From Periplaneta americana (taxonomy: Eukaryota; Arthropoda; Insecta; Blattodea; Blattidae): 64,000 nt of DNA. Of this stretch, positions 10,430-22,086 are shown piece by piece (position 1 is the stretch's first letter; every line of letters starts with the position of its first letter). Both the position numbers and the translations under genes were made by a program. Where the stretch lies: contig NC_091124.1 of NCBI RefSeq assembly GCF_040183065.1, positions 69,573,001-69,637,000 of the forward strand, read 5' to 3'. Below the pieces are notes generated by a model, which worked only from the letters and a program-made list of their open reading frames with translations, did not search any database and was not told the origin of the DNA.

Positions 10430-13400
10430 ATACACATGGACATACCCAAGGGACGAAAGTAGATACCAGATAGACTACATACTGGTACAGGAAAGCCTCT
10501 GAAATTGCTTAAAAATGCAAAGACTTTACCAGGAGCGGATGGATATTAACTCAGATCATGTCCAGCTGATAGGCGAAGTAGATATTCGTCTGAAGAAGAT
10601 AAAAGGAAGACAGGTGACGAAGAAATTGAACATGGAAAAACTGAAGAACAAAGAGGAAAGAAGAAACTTTCAAGCAAATTTTCAAGAGAAAGCCGCTTCA
10701 TTAGAATCCACACCTGAGAATAGTAATAGTAATGGACCCAGCTGTATACAGACAACAGCAGGAGAAATAATAGATACAGAGAAGGTGTGAGAATTGAGAA
10801 ACCTTAGGTCACAGGGAAAATGTTGGAGAAGATGGAGGAAAAGAGAAAATGAAAAAACATCAACCACAGAAGAAGGTAGAAAAACCTACAGGAAACTTAA
10901 CGAAGAAGAGAAACTGATAAGGCGAAGGAAGACTAGATGAAAGAGAAATGTAAAGAAATAGAGGATCTGGAGAGAAAAGAAAGATACAATTTAATGTATT
11001 TAGGGTATCTGTCGGATACAGGGAGTGAGAGCCATTAATCCTTCACATTGAAGGCTTTAAGGAACCAACCTGGACAAATACCCAATGTCCCATCCCTACC
11101 TTCCCGTGGTGCAGCTGTTAGTATGCATAATTTTACAAGCTGAACTAAAGGGAGGGGCTACTCATCAATTAGCAATGGTCAGCTTGATGAGTTAATGACT
11201 GAATTTGGTATAATTTCACTCTATTCAATACCTAATTCCCTCTTTACCCCTTCCTATCCAGTCCTCTGACTGAACTCTTACTTTCTTCGACCCCGACAGC
11301 ATTAGAGCATTCGAGGCCTAGGGGTTCATTTCACTTTCCTTCCTCCTCTTTCTACTTTTGTGCGAGATTGTGCGTATTTGCTTGGTTTCTGCACAAAACC
11401 AATCTGCAGAAAGTCTAAAATTCCACATTCAGTATTCCCAACCTAACACACATAACAATTTCCCTCTTCTTACCGCTTAAGTGACATATTGATTTTACTG
11501 CTTTAGGCTTTTAACATATTATTTTTAGAGATGTTCAATATAGTAATAATTATAAATTGGAAACTTACCGCTGCAATTTCACCTAAATTGCACTGTTAAT
11601 TATTGTTTTTAAATATTTGCAAAAATTAAGTAAACTCTACAACTCCACTAACGTTACTGCTTTTTCAAACTTTTCCTCGAACATGAAAACTTCAACATAC
11701 CGCTCTTGTAACGCATATTACTATTCTGTTCCTAGTGCTGACCTGCACTATGGCACTAAAATCGTCCTCCAGTGGCTTAAGGAGGGAAAGCTGATGATCA
11801 ACAAGATCTCCCAGCTAGGTCCAATGGACCCGTTGACCAACAGCAGGTGTGGTCCTCCAGACATTCTGGGGGTTGTGTGTGAATGAAGTGGCCACCAAAA
11901 CGTTAAAATATGGTGTTCACTTAAATCGGCTACAACTTGCCATTTTCATCTCAAGGGAAAAAATGGACCTCTCTGCATCATAATTCACAGTTAATTCCCG
12001 ATTTACCACGAAAATCGTCTGTAGCTGCATTTAGATTGGCAACAGGCCATGATTGTTTGGCCAAACACCTGCATAGAATTGGAATATATCAGTCCCCTAA
12101 CTGCCAATTGTGCAACTTAAACCAAGAAATGGATTCGGAACATCTCAAAATCTGTGCTTCAGTGGCTGACCATGAAAATATCTTCGAAAAATATTGGAGT
12201 GCAAGAGATCAAATGACTTTATTGTCAAACGCCTGGCATTAGAAAACAACAACAACAATTTAATGTACCACAAAGTAAAATATTTGGACTTCACAAATAA
12301 GAAAAGTAAATCCATGTGGTTGATAGAGGACGAAATTGGAAATGAAATAACAGACAAACCAGGAATACTGAACAGATGGACGAAATATGTATAAGAGTTA
12401 TATGAGACAGCGAATCGTCCAGATGACTTGGCTATAGAAGATAAAGCAGCCATATTAGAAGAAGAAAGAGGATTTTCAATTTTAAGGGAAGAAATTGAAC
12501 TAGTGCTTAGGGAAATGAAGAATGGGAAAGCAACAGTTGATGGAATCCCCATTGCATTAGTGAAATGCTTGGGTGAAGACAAGAACGAAATTCTATCATT
12601 ATGCAACGACTGGCAGAAGATTTTATGGAGACCATCTTGCTTCCAATACCGAAGAAGAAAAATGTCAAGAAATGTAACAAGTTCAGGACTATCAGCCTGA
12701 TACCACACTCGGCAAAGATTCTTCTGCTAATACTGAATCAACATTTATATTCTAAGATGGAAGAACAGTTGGAAGAAGAGCAGTTTGGCTTCAGGAAGGG
12801 GAAAGGTGCGAGAGATGCAATTGGATTGCTATGAATAATCTGCGAAAGATACCTAGAGAAGAATAAAGAAGTGTATATAGTATTTGTTGATCTAGAAAAG
12901 TCATTTGACAGAGTAGATTGGAATAAACTGATGGGGATTCTAAAGAAAATTGGTGTGGAGCGAAAAGAGACGAGGCTATTCAGTAACCTTCTTATGAAAC
13001 AAGTCAAAGTCAGGATAGGAGAAGAAATGTCAGAAGGAACTGAAATAGGGAGGGGAGTATGTCATGAATGTCCTTTATCACCTACCCTGTTCAATATCTA
13101 CTTGGAGAATTTAGTGAAGAATTGTTTTCAGAACATGGGAGGAGTGACCGTAGGAAGAAGAAGAATAAAGTGCATAATATTTTCTGACGATATGGCATTG
13201 TTAGCAGAAGAGGAGATAATACTAAGAGATATGCTACTGGAGTTATATGACAGCTGTGAGCATATGGGATTAAGATAAATGCAAAGAAGACGAAGACCAT
13301 CATAGGAAGAAATATAAAGAAGGTAAACTTGAGAATTCTAAATGAGGCAGTAGAGCAAGTGGACGGCTTCAAATACTTGAGGTGTACTATAAGCAGTAAT

Positions 13401-13968
13401 ATGAGCTGCTGCCAGGAAGTCGAAAAGAGGATAGCAATGGCAAAGGAAGCTTTTAATAGAAAAGGAGCATCTTCTGCGGACCTCAGGAAAAATTCCTAAG
13501 AAAGATACTAGTAAAGTGCTTTGTATGGAGTGTGGCATTGTATGCGGCAGAAACATGGGCATTACAACAATGTTAAGAGAAGCGACTAGAAGCATTTGAA
13601 ATGTGGGTATCTAGAAGAATGGAATGTGTGAAATGGACAGACAGAATAAGAAATGAAGCAGTGTTAGAAAGAGTGGGTGAAGAAAGACTGATGCTGAAAT
13701 TGATCAGGAAGAGGAAAAGGAATTGGTTAGGCATTGGGTCACTGAATGAGAAGAAACTGCCTACTGAAGGATGCACTGTAAGGAATGGTGAACAGGAGAA
13801 GAGTTCGGGATAGAAGAAGATATTAGATGATAGATGACATTAAGACGTATGGATCATATGAGAAGACAAAGAGAAAAGCAGAAAATAGGAAAGACTGGGG
13901 AAAGCTGGGTTTGCAGTGAAAGATCCGCCCTTGGCAGAACACTATGAATGATTGAATGAATGAATGAA
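10430..13968 (+). pseudogene. Non-LTR retrotransposon (endonuclease end plus reverse transcriptase), interrupted and frameshifted
   Basis: Near 10440-10560 the translation gives the end of an apurinic endonuclease domain (DYIL-like, then INSDHVQL). A lysine-rich linker follows to 10985. After an intervening LINE (10999-12254) the coding sequence resumes. Reverse transcriptase motifs follow: QFGFRKGKG, then VDLEKSFDRVDW (motif A), GVCHECPLSPTLFNIYLE (motif B) and IIFSDDMALL (motif C, FSDD in place of YADD). Stops and frame changes occur at 12390, 12700, 12835, 13276 and after 13490. The 3' end has a (TGAA)n-type tail at about 13946-13968. It is a dead copy whose clade I cannot assign. Confidence 0.85.
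10999..12254 (+). mobile_element. Internally deleted LINE (5' region fused to 3' end) with 13-bp target duplication
   Basis: The 13-bp sequence ACAATTTAATGTA occurs at 10986-10998 and 12255-12267 and frames the insert. The last 315 bases (11937-12251) encode the C-terminal cysteine region shared with the LINE copies at 26595, 30674, 35937 and 54022, ending LLSNAWH, stop, then (AAC)n. The first 900 bases are unlike those copies and look like a LINE 5' leader with the start of coding sequence (about 11740-11885). The RNase H part seen at 26602 and the whole reverse transcriptase are absent. Confidence 0.8.
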
Positions 13969-13974
13969 TCATGG

Positions 13975-14620
13975 CTAGACAAAGTTTTCTGAACAGACGA
14001 AGCACACTTCTTTCTTAATGGAGGAGTTAACACACATAATTGTAGATTTTGGTCTGAAAATGACAAGGTTTTCATGATTTGAAAGTCACTGCGTGGTATG
14101 GCTTCATTTTGCAATTCATCATTCTTCGAATAAGACAACAATGGAGTAATAGAGATTGCCAAAGTAAATGGGGAGCATTCTACTACAGTATGTTATAGAA
14201 CTTTGTCATCCCTAGACTGAAGTATCACGATCTGAAAAACATAATCTTTATTAAAGATGATGCACTGTCCCACATTTGAACCCCTGCAAAACAATTAATT
14301 GCATAATTTCTGGCAACTGTGTCATCAGTCGGCACTTTCCAGCAATAGGGCCTCCATGATCTCCAGATCTCAATCCAGTTGACTTTTGGTTGAGAGATTA
14401 TCTTAAAGAATGAGTTTTTGTGGCACATCCAACAACGCTACAACAACTGAGATGCTATCTCACAAGAAATTGGGAATATTCGAAGATTTTGTCTGCAATA
14501 TGCTGTGCATGGTTCGCAGAAAGAATGGTATTTGTTAAACAAGAGAACGACAGTCATATTCCCAAAGTTTTGTGAAAACCAAACCTCACTGTTTGCCAAA
14601 CAAAGTTACTTCCCCCCATC
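13975..14620 (+). pseudogene. Tc1/mariner transposase relic (DDE half)
   Basis: Plus-strand reading gives TDEAHFFLNGGVN and CRFW, the region of the first catalytic Asp in the mariner-like family with a DUF4817 N-terminus. Later pieces resemble the C-terminal half (MLCMVRRKN, PKFCEN). Stops are frequent. A phrase around 14350-14395 matches the SPDLNPVDFWL-type third catalytic block. No terminal inverted repeats were identified. Confidence 0.6.
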
Positions 14621-15203
14621 TGCCTGAAATATTATAATATTTACAGTTTGAAGTAACTTTTGAATGACCTTATACTTAGAAAAAAGGTTATATGTTTTAT
14701 GTATTTTGGAAGAATTCAATTATTTATCATGTTGCGAACAATATTTTCATAGAAAAAATATAAACCATTGCTCGACAGCCCATAGAGGGCAAGGCCTACC
14801 AGCTGATTGCTGGCCTTACGTACAAATGCCTCAGCAGATGTGATCATACAACCAGTACAGGAGTAACATAATCCTCCTAGCCATTATTGCTGACCATTTA
14901 TTTACTGAAGTACAGTGCGATTCTTACAATTGTGCACATAGTTCCCACATACCAGCTTCTGGCAAGCAATAGTGTAAGAGCCGAGACTATACCACGCACT
15001 TGCATGGAGGAAAAAAAGCCCTGACTACACAATGCGCATGCACTGAACAGAAGAACAGCAATTATTGATAAATGGAATAAAAAACGAAACTCACTTACCA
15101 CATTACAGCAAATACTCGAAATGTTATCAGAAAACAACATTAACTGAGGATTTAAAATACTAATTATGCATTCTCCAATGAATTCCGTGCTTTATTGCTC
15201 TAA
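14621..15203 (-). other. Mostly featureless, with a degenerate SINE fragment at 14766-14880
   Basis: 14766-14880 resembles the tail half of the SINE at 32260-32610 (CTGCTGGCC / CAACCAG phrases) in the same minus orientation, but is strongly diverged and truncated. Nothing else in this stretch is recognised. Confidence 0.45.
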
Positions 15204-15439
15204 GGCCGGGTGCACACAGAATCAGATGTGACGCGATGCGACATTTTGTCTTGTGGTACTTGTCTCCCATTGATTTCTTATTATGTGGTGCACACAGAAT
15301 CAGACGCGGCGCTACAGTCGCGAGCAGGCACGAGGAGACTGTCTGATAGCTGCAGTGTACTGCGCATGCGTTAGTAGTGGCTATGATTGCACGCTTTCAC
15401 TATCTACAAATACTATATTGTTGTGTAGTGCACATTATT

Positions 15440-15782
15440 GTCCCGCGCCGTGGTCTAAGACATCCTGCCTAGGACTCGTGTTACGGAATGTGCACTGGTT
15501 CGAGTCCTCATGGGGGAAGAAATTTTCTCATGAAATTTCGGCCAGTGTATGGGACTGGTGCCCACCCAGCATCGTGATGCACTTGGGGAGCTACGATAGG
15601 TAGCGAAATCCGGTTGCGAATGCCAGCTATAACGGCTGGGGGGATCACCGTGCTAACCACACGATACCTCCATTCTGGTTGGATAATCGTCCACCTCTGC
15701 TTTGAAATGTGGACGTGAGGCCAGCAGCCGGCTGGTCAGTCTAGGCCCTTCACGGGCTGTAGCGCCACGGATTATTATTTAT
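15440..15782 (+). mobile_element. tRNA-derived SINE with 14-bp target duplication
   Basis: The head has a GTGGTCTAAG A-box and GGTTCGAGTCC B-box. The body (GAAATTTTCTCATGAAATTT, CAGCATCGTGATGCACTTGG) and tail match the minus-strand copy at 32260-32610 closely. TAGTGCACATTATT at 15426-15439 is repeated exactly at 15783-15796. Two copies of similar length argue for a full-length family of about 340 bp. Confidence 0.88.
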
Positions 15783-16105
15783 TAGTGCACATTATTCATA
15801 ATGGAGCTCGATGTGGATAAATTAATTGTTTTAGTACAGGAAATATACGTACTGTAAAATCTTTGAAACAATATCACGACAATAATGTAGTTTCTAAAAA
15901 TATGTGAGAAATTACAAATGAGATGAAAGCACCAGGTGAGTAATAATATTGATAATAATAATAATTTGTAGTAGGTCTACTTCTCTGTTCTATACTATCA
16001 CTCATTATTGATTTAATATACTATTTTTCTTTATTATGAGTCATGAAGTAGTCATAAACATAGAAAATGACGTTTGTGCACTACATTAGTACTATTTCAT
16101 TTTAA

Positions 16106-16322
16106 CCCTTAAATCGTCGCGCGGGATATTGTGAACACCCCAGTCAGATATTACAGAGCTCGTAACTATATATTCTGTAAGACTGAACTTACGAAACTTT
16201 CAGTACCTTTATTGGAATTGGTAAGGTAACAATAACAGTAAACATTTTTGAAATCGGAATTCGCATACTCGAGATAATAACGGTTTAATTGAATGGGGTG
16301 GTTAAGTGCGACTGCTTAAGGG
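16106..16322. mobile_element. piggyBac-like MITE (TTAA target)
   Basis: TTAA at 16102-16105 and 16323-16326 flanks termini beginning CCCTTAA in both directions (right end reverse complement CCCTTAAGCAGTCGC). A TTAA target and CCC terminus are the signature of piggyBac-type elements. It is 217 bp and noncoding. Confidence 0.65.
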
Positions 16323-16583
16323 TTAAGACTCTTTCAATCCTATAGATTTTTAGGCATATTAGGCATCCTTAGGACATAATAACCAAATACAATAGAATTT
16401 CTCATATAGATAGTCCTCTTTCATTGACGCCATTTTCTAACCTAGGCCAGTTTTCCAAACCCACACAGCCAGCAAATCAGTTGTCGCGAGCAGACCGTGT
16501 TAACCTGTCGCGAGGCACTGTACAGCAAAACGTCACATCTCGCCTCACCGCGTTGCATCTGATTCTGTGTGCACCCGGCCTAA

Positions 16584-17361
16584 TGACTCAAAACCTAGTG
16601 GGCATGACTGTTGTGACCTGAATCTGGCTCTCCTGATTCAGATGACTCATGCAATAACAACAGGCGATTGACGGTTTATTATGAGCAAACATTTCTTATC
16701 TTGATATCTTAGTAGATCGTCCATCATACAGTCCTTGGTTCTGATCAGTCTACAATCGTTTTTTGTAAAGCATACCTACGTGTATTCTTGTTATGATTAC
16801 TGGCTTTTCGTCTAATGAACACCATGTTTTCGTGAGTTGCACTATGGCCTTGGAATTTACTCAGCCTCTAACAGAAATGAGTAATAGAAGCATTTCCTTG
16901 GGGGCAAAGATGGCAAGCACATAGGCCTGATATCCCTCCTGCCGATTGTCTGTAAAGATGTGAGCCTTAACCTCCTGCCACCCTTTGGCAGATTTGGCCT
17001 GTAATTGGGTTGGTTTTACCTTACCTTTACTTAAATTATAATTTATAAATGGAATAAAATCAGTGTGATCGAGAAAACTCAAGTTCAACTTCTAATTTGG
17101 GTGCATATTAAATAAGTTCATTTAGGTACGTCTTTTGAACAGCAGTTCAAGAAAAAGGATAAATGATAATATCGTTCACAATATGATGAAATTGAACCAT
17201 TGCGAAATATGTTGTTGTCTAGTGCCTTGCATCTGGCAATGAAGCCATGAGCAGACCATTGCGAAATATAGGAAATATAAAAATGAGAAAGTTACAAAAT
17301 GTTTTAGAATACAATTAAGCTCGTAAGAAAGCAGTAAAATCATCAAGAAACAATTATTATA
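16584..17361. other. Gene-free stretch, nothing recognised
   Basis: No coding, tRNA-like or terminal-repeat signal found. Confidence 0.4.
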
Positions 17362-17369
17362 TTTATTAT

Positions 17370-18213
17370 TAGAGATGGTAGATTTTAGCAACTTGAAATG
17401 AAAAATTTAGCACTTCAAAAACAAATTTAGCATTTTATAGCACTTTTAACATTATAGTTTAGCATTTTGTAGAATTTTTGGATTGAACATTTTTTATGCA
17501 AAGTTTGGTGGTAGAAATTCAGTGTCATCTGTGTGTTAATAGACGAATTTTCTACATTTTCCAGATAATAAATAAAGGAATATATAAAATTACAGTAAAA
17601 TTGTGAACATTAAGAAACTCGCCAAAACATATTTTCTACATTTTCCACATAAAATTCTTGAATATAATATAAAGGAATATGTACAGCATAGTTTATATGA
17701 ACAAAAATTAGTCATATTTATAACCCTTAATATTGAGGATTTTTATATTGCACGTAATTTACTCCTTGTATATATCTTTGTTATAAATTATTTATAACAC
17801 TTGATCTCTAAACAGACAGACATCTCATTTACTATGCAGTAACATTACCTCTAGACCATTGATTTGAGGCAACAGTACCATATGATCTCCTTTAATCTGT
17901 TTCACTCTCTATAACATAGAAAGACGAAAAAAATATAAGAACCTCTGTGTAGCAGGACGTAACATAGATCCTATTTTTTTTACTATTTTTATTTTTTATT
18001 TTTTTGCAAAAAGACTAAACTATCTCATAAAATGTAATTTCGCTCTTATTTTACAGAAACACATACATTTCGAATTTTGTACTCGATTTCGCATTTTATC
18101 GCGGATTTAAAAACAATAATATACTTAACATGCTTTTAAACATAAAATTACTTATTTTGATACATTTGGGTACATTTCATATTTATCATAATTACAAAAA
18201 TCTACCATCTCTA
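17370..18213. mobile_element. hAT-type MITE with 8-bp target duplication
   Basis: The termini TAGAGATGGTAGATTTT are exact inverted repeats at 17370-17386 and 18197-18213. The 8-bp flanks TTTATTAT (17362-17369) and TCTATTAT (18214-18221) differ at one base. The interior is AT-rich, has no transposase and includes repeated TTTTCCA-type phrases. Confidence 0.8.
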
Positions 18214-18576
18214 TCTATTATGCACTTTGTTACATGTTTGGCGGGACCACAAAAATTACTCTAGAAAACCACTTGTGACCAACAAGGCTGTCAATTGAAG
18301 ACCACTAGTATTAGTGTAAAACTTGCTTAGAGTTCCATATGATTTCTAGCAGAATTGAAATTCCAGTGAGACTGTGAAGAGCTCAAATTACAATATTTAT
18401 ATGTATCTATCCACACTAAAAGTACATGTACATATATCATCATTCCATATTCCATTATGTTATAAAAAGACCAATTTAACAATTCATATTGCTTAATGAA
18501 AGTCTAGTTTTAATTCCTAAAATAAGGGTTTTCAATCATTGTATGTTACACCAATACATTTTTCTGATTTAAAGTA

Positions 18577-19052
18577 CAGTAAAATCCCTCGTAACTGGCA
18601 CCCAAATAACCTTTGGGTGAGCCAAAAAAAATTAGTTTAAATCTGCCACATTGCCAGTTTTGCCACATTAGAAAGTTCGCACAAACTAGTGAATTTTCGA
18701 GCCTAAAATTAGTGTATTATTTGTGTTGTGTGACGTGTTTTAATAAAGAAAATCCACACTGTTTTTATGTTTATTTAGTTATGTTCGGGCCGTCAATGTT
18801 ACCACATTAGGAAGTTTGCATGAACTTTAATTTTCAGTGAATATTCTAACCTAGAATTAGTGTATTATTTGTGTTGTGTGATGTTTATTCAAGGTGATAG
18901 AGAAATAAGCTTCATATGGCTGCAGTTTCAATATTTGGCACCATGAAATACGAACTTTTTTTGTATTACCAGTATTTATTAAATTATCCGGCAAAATCTC
19001 GTATTCAGAACTAGCCTTGTTCCTTTGGTGCCGGTTAAGACAGATTCTACTG
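18577..19052. mobile_element. pogo/Tigger-like MITE with internal duplication
   Basis: The left end reads CAGTAAAATCCCTCGTAAC and the reverse-complemented right end CAGTAGAATCTGTCTTAAC, flanked by TA at 18575-18576 and 19053-19054. Inside, a segment at about 18655-18740 (CCACATTAGAAAGTT to TTGTGTTGTGTGA) is repeated at about 18793-18882, so the element carries a diverged direct duplication. Confidence 0.75.
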
Positions 19053-19143
19053 TACATTATTTTCTCATGGCCATTCACAGAAGGACAGAATTTGTGTAGT
19101 TTTACCCACAGTTACCAAAATTATAACACTTTATACCAAAAAC

Positions 19144-19380
19144 GATGGTGTTTGGGTAAAGGGTGATAAGTCATAAAAATGAGTTTTGAGACCCCTATTG
19201 CAAATGATTTTCTACATAAATAAAACACATAAAATGCTAGTATTCTTTTGTTTTTTGCAAACCCACTTATAGAATTTAACTTTTATGTTCATCTGGAGAA
19301 CAAAACAACTTGTGTATTCATCTGGAGAACAAAACTACATTTGCACAAAAAATGACTTAACCCCCTTACACGAACACCGT
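19144..19380. mobile_element. MITE with about 30-bp inverted termini
   Basis: GATGGTGTTTGGGTAAAGG at the left matches the reverse complement of the right end ending CGAACACCGT; about 25 of 32 bases agree. CATCTGGAGAACAAAAC occurs twice in tandem near 19290-19335. Possible flanks CCAAAAAC and CCAAAATA agree at 6 of 8. The superfamily is unclear. Confidence 0.55.
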
Positions 19381-19539
19381 CCAAAATACTTCTAAACCTG
19401 GCATTTAATTTTATAAACACTGAAGTGACTACATTCTAATTAATGTTACAGCCCTCTATCTGCAGTTAAATGGTGAATGAGTGCTAATATTAAGAATATG
19501 CACTGATTATGTAAACAGATTTGTTATTATGTGTGTTTA

Positions 19540-20030
19540 ATAGAGATGGCAAATGCTTTGAAGAAAATGTTTTGTCAGAATGTCTTTCAAACAGATGTTT
19601 TTGACAACTGTACAAAGGGCATCAACTGACATGAACAGAACAAATCTGGGCATCAGAAATGTCCTTGTTAAATTACCAAGGACGAATTATCTGGTATGAG
19701 TGGATTTTCAGTCTCGTTCTATTATGCTCCAAATAAACTCCAATATGGGCTTAAGCTCATCTGATGAATTTATATTATAAATTTTTAATAGATGATAAAT
19801 GCTGTGAATAAAATGTTTTGTCCGCACGTCTTTTATGCAGATGCCTCTCACAATTCTGCAAGGGGCATGAACTGACATGAACAGTACAAACCAGGCACCA
19901 GAATGCTTTAATGCTTTTGTTCACTTACCAAGGGCGAGTTAATAGATGTACAAACTGAATGAACTTTCAGTCCCATTATATTGTGCTCAAAATAAACTTT
20001 TCTATGGGCGAAAAAGTATCTGGTAATCTA
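19540..20030. repeat. Diverged tandem duplication, unit about 240 bp
   Basis: A block starting TTTAATAGAGATGGCAAATG (about 19538) recurs from about 19787. Shared phrases appear in order: AAAATGTTTTGTC, AACTGACATGAACAG, TTACCAAGG, TTTTCAGTC and AATAAACT. Identity is perhaps 75 percent. There is no open frame and no similarity to a known transposon that I recognise. Confidence 0.7.
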
Positions 20031-20509
20031 ATTTTTATTTCTGGAGCTCTGGAGAATATAATGCAAGTTTTTCAAGCTGAAAAATTACATAATCTTCACA
20101 TCAGTTACAGAAAGTGATGAAGTAAGGTGTGATGAACGGTATCTTAAGAACATGTTGGTGGTAGGAAAGGGTGCTGATATTGGGACTAAGAATTAAAAGA
20201 CTATTCTCCTATTGTCTTATGTGAGAATGGATTGTAAAGCGAGACAAAGATATGAAATATATCATTTCTGTAGATAGAAAAGTATATAATATTGTTTCTC
20301 GAGACTCAATTAAATCTACATAAAAATAAAATTAAATATTTTTATATATATAAATAATACGCATTCAAAAGACATTTTATGAAAATTAATGTATTTATAT
20401 GTACATATATAACAATGTGTTACTCCTACTCTTTATTTCTAAAAACTACCGTACACAAAATTCCAATGTAAAATGCATGAACATAGAACAACGTCAAGGT
20501 TTTATTTAA

Positions 20510-20545
<36 letters not shown>

Positions 20546-21003
20546 GATCAACACTGTTGACATATTTTCATAATAGAACACTAATTTCCTGAGGTCACCC
20601 GAAGAATTTCATAAAGATATAAGCATATAAGAAGATTACCATGTGTATTTGCTACTTCTTTCATTCTATAGAGTCTCAATTTTACTAGGTGATATGGCAT
20701 AATTCGAAAATAATACAAAATATAAGATTTATTAATATACACGCAATTACAACATAAGACCTTCAATCTGACAATAGCTGAAGAATTTGAGGGAATCCAT
20801 ACATAATGGAACAAGAATGTTATTAATACTGATTTTATAGCTGCTGTTTCTCTAGGTAAATATACATATAGTTATACATAACAGTTATTTACGTAACTAG
20901 TACGTGAAACAGACGAGTATAATTGATGTTTATGGACGAGGCATAAGCTGAGTCCATAATATTACACGAGGCTCCTGAAGGTTTCATGTACTTGTTACGT
21001 ACA
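20031..21003. other. Gene-free AT-rich stretch with a (TTA)n microsatellite
   Basis: A (TTA)n run of about 36 bases occupies 20510-20545. Nothing else is recognised in the stretch. Confidence 0.6.
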
Positions 21004-21304
21004 ATATTTTTTGGAACTCAGTCCATAAAGTGGTTTCTAAAACTAGTATTAAACTAAAATTTGATATTATTTACAATATTTATTCATATTGGCATGCCAT
21101 GGCTTTCTATCTATTAGAATGTATTTTCGATATCAATTTTGGAAAGCCGGCCACTTGAATAATGTGTTGTTGTGGTTACGACAAATTCAATCCATAAAGT
21201 GTTGTCATGAGGACTTATAGGATTGATTCCTATAATAGTTCATGTTACGGACTGTTACCTGCCTCTAAAGCAACCACTTCACGGACTGAGTACCAAAAAA
21301 ATTA
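21004..21304. mobile_element. MITE/foldback with about 35-bp inverted termini
   Basis: TTTTTTGGAACTCAGTCC at the left and its near reverse complement GGACTGAGTACCAAAAAA at the right pair over about 35 bases, including AAAGTGGTTTC / CAACCACTT. A partial third copy of the terminus lies at 20955-20975. Noncoding. Confidence 0.6.
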
Positions 21305-21590
21305 TTAATTGTATACTGGTTACTTGAACAGAAAAGAAAAAAAATCGTAACTTTTCTCCCTGATCAGATTATACAATATTAAATAAAAAAAAATGTATGA
21401 CAACACACACAGACTACAAGAGCACATACTACGTATATTACTGCAACACACAGGCAATGAAATGTACAAGATATTAAAAATAAAAAAAAAAAATTAAGAA
21501 ATTATGTAGCTATATAAAACATTTCTTTTTTTTTTTGTAAGTGGAACTAAGTTTTTGGAAAACTATACAATTGTGAAAAAAGAGGGCTTA

Positions 21591-21596
21591 TTTATT
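21591..21596 (-). promoter_or_regulatory. Polyadenylation signal AATAAA of the minus-strand host gene
   Basis: AATAAA on the minus strand lies 40 bases after the stop codon of the terminal exon (21636-21638), a usual spacing for a gene with a short 3' UTR. This supports the reading of that exon as the gene's last. Confidence 0.6.
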
Positions 21597-21635
21597 CAAC
21601 TGTACAAGGAATTTGGGAATGTTCATATGAGAATT

Positions 21636-21931
21636 TTACCAGACATCTTTCAGTTTTTTGGCACAGCCAAAACTAGAAATCTTTGTACGTGCTGGAGCTG
21701 TCTTCTTTCTCTTTTTTGCTCTTTGTTTTTTGGGTCCCCTTTTTTTCTTTCGTTTATAAGTCCTTTTCTTACCTACGCGTCCTCTCACGATTGCTTCAGT
21801 GCTGGCAGCTGAAACTCGAAACTGGTTGTAGTAGTCAATCTCAGAGTCCTGCTGAGCACTGATAGGAACAAAGCAGTGTATTGGGGACAACGGAGCCTCA
21901 ATTTCACCTTCGCCTCCTTCCAAAACCAACT
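21636..21931 (-). CDS. Terminal exon of the RAP80-like gene (basic tail)
   Basis: The exon follows a TTTATTACAG acceptor and encodes about 98 residues before TAA. The first half is acidic and then holds an APLSPIHCFVPIS stretch followed by DYYNQF. The second half is a dense Lys/Arg tail (KKRTYKRKKKRGPKKQRAKK) that would act as a nuclear signal or nucleic-acid contact. From memory, vertebrate RAP80/UIMC1 also ends with an SPI-x-SF-like motif and a basic tail; I could not check this. The exon needs one base from its upstream exon, whereas 42065-42168 leaves two, so at least one exon in between is missing. It could instead belong to another minus-strand gene. Confidence 0.6.
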
Positions 21932-22086
21932 CTGTAATAAATTTCACTGTGTATTCAAATCTGAATCATATGAAGTAACTAGGGCTTATAATATCGAATG
22001 TATTATTTTTTCCAGTATTAACAGTATTTGCATAAACCAGGGATGGGGAAAAGTAGCACAGTGTGTTCCTTCCCCTCATAGTTGAG

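Larger units (their letters stand above)
15204..16580. mobile_element. PIF/Harbinger-like MITE hosting two other insertions
   Basis: The left end starts GGCCGGGTGCACACAGAATC and the right end reads the same in reverse complement; 25 bases are identical. The element is flanked by TAA on both sides (15201-15203 and 16581-16583). A 3-bp TWA target site fits PIF/Harbinger. A second internal copy of the TIR core lies at 15290-15310. A SINE (15440-15782) and a TTAA-flanked MITE (16106-16322) sit inside. No transposase frame remains. Confidence 0.8.

Noticed and set aside
12145-12708. 187-codon minus-strand frame
   Set aside because: Antisense of LINE coding sequence on the plus strand; no motif.
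21555-21812. Plus-strand frame over the terminal exon
   Set aside because: Shadow of the minus-strand exon, which has splice, stop and poly-A signals.
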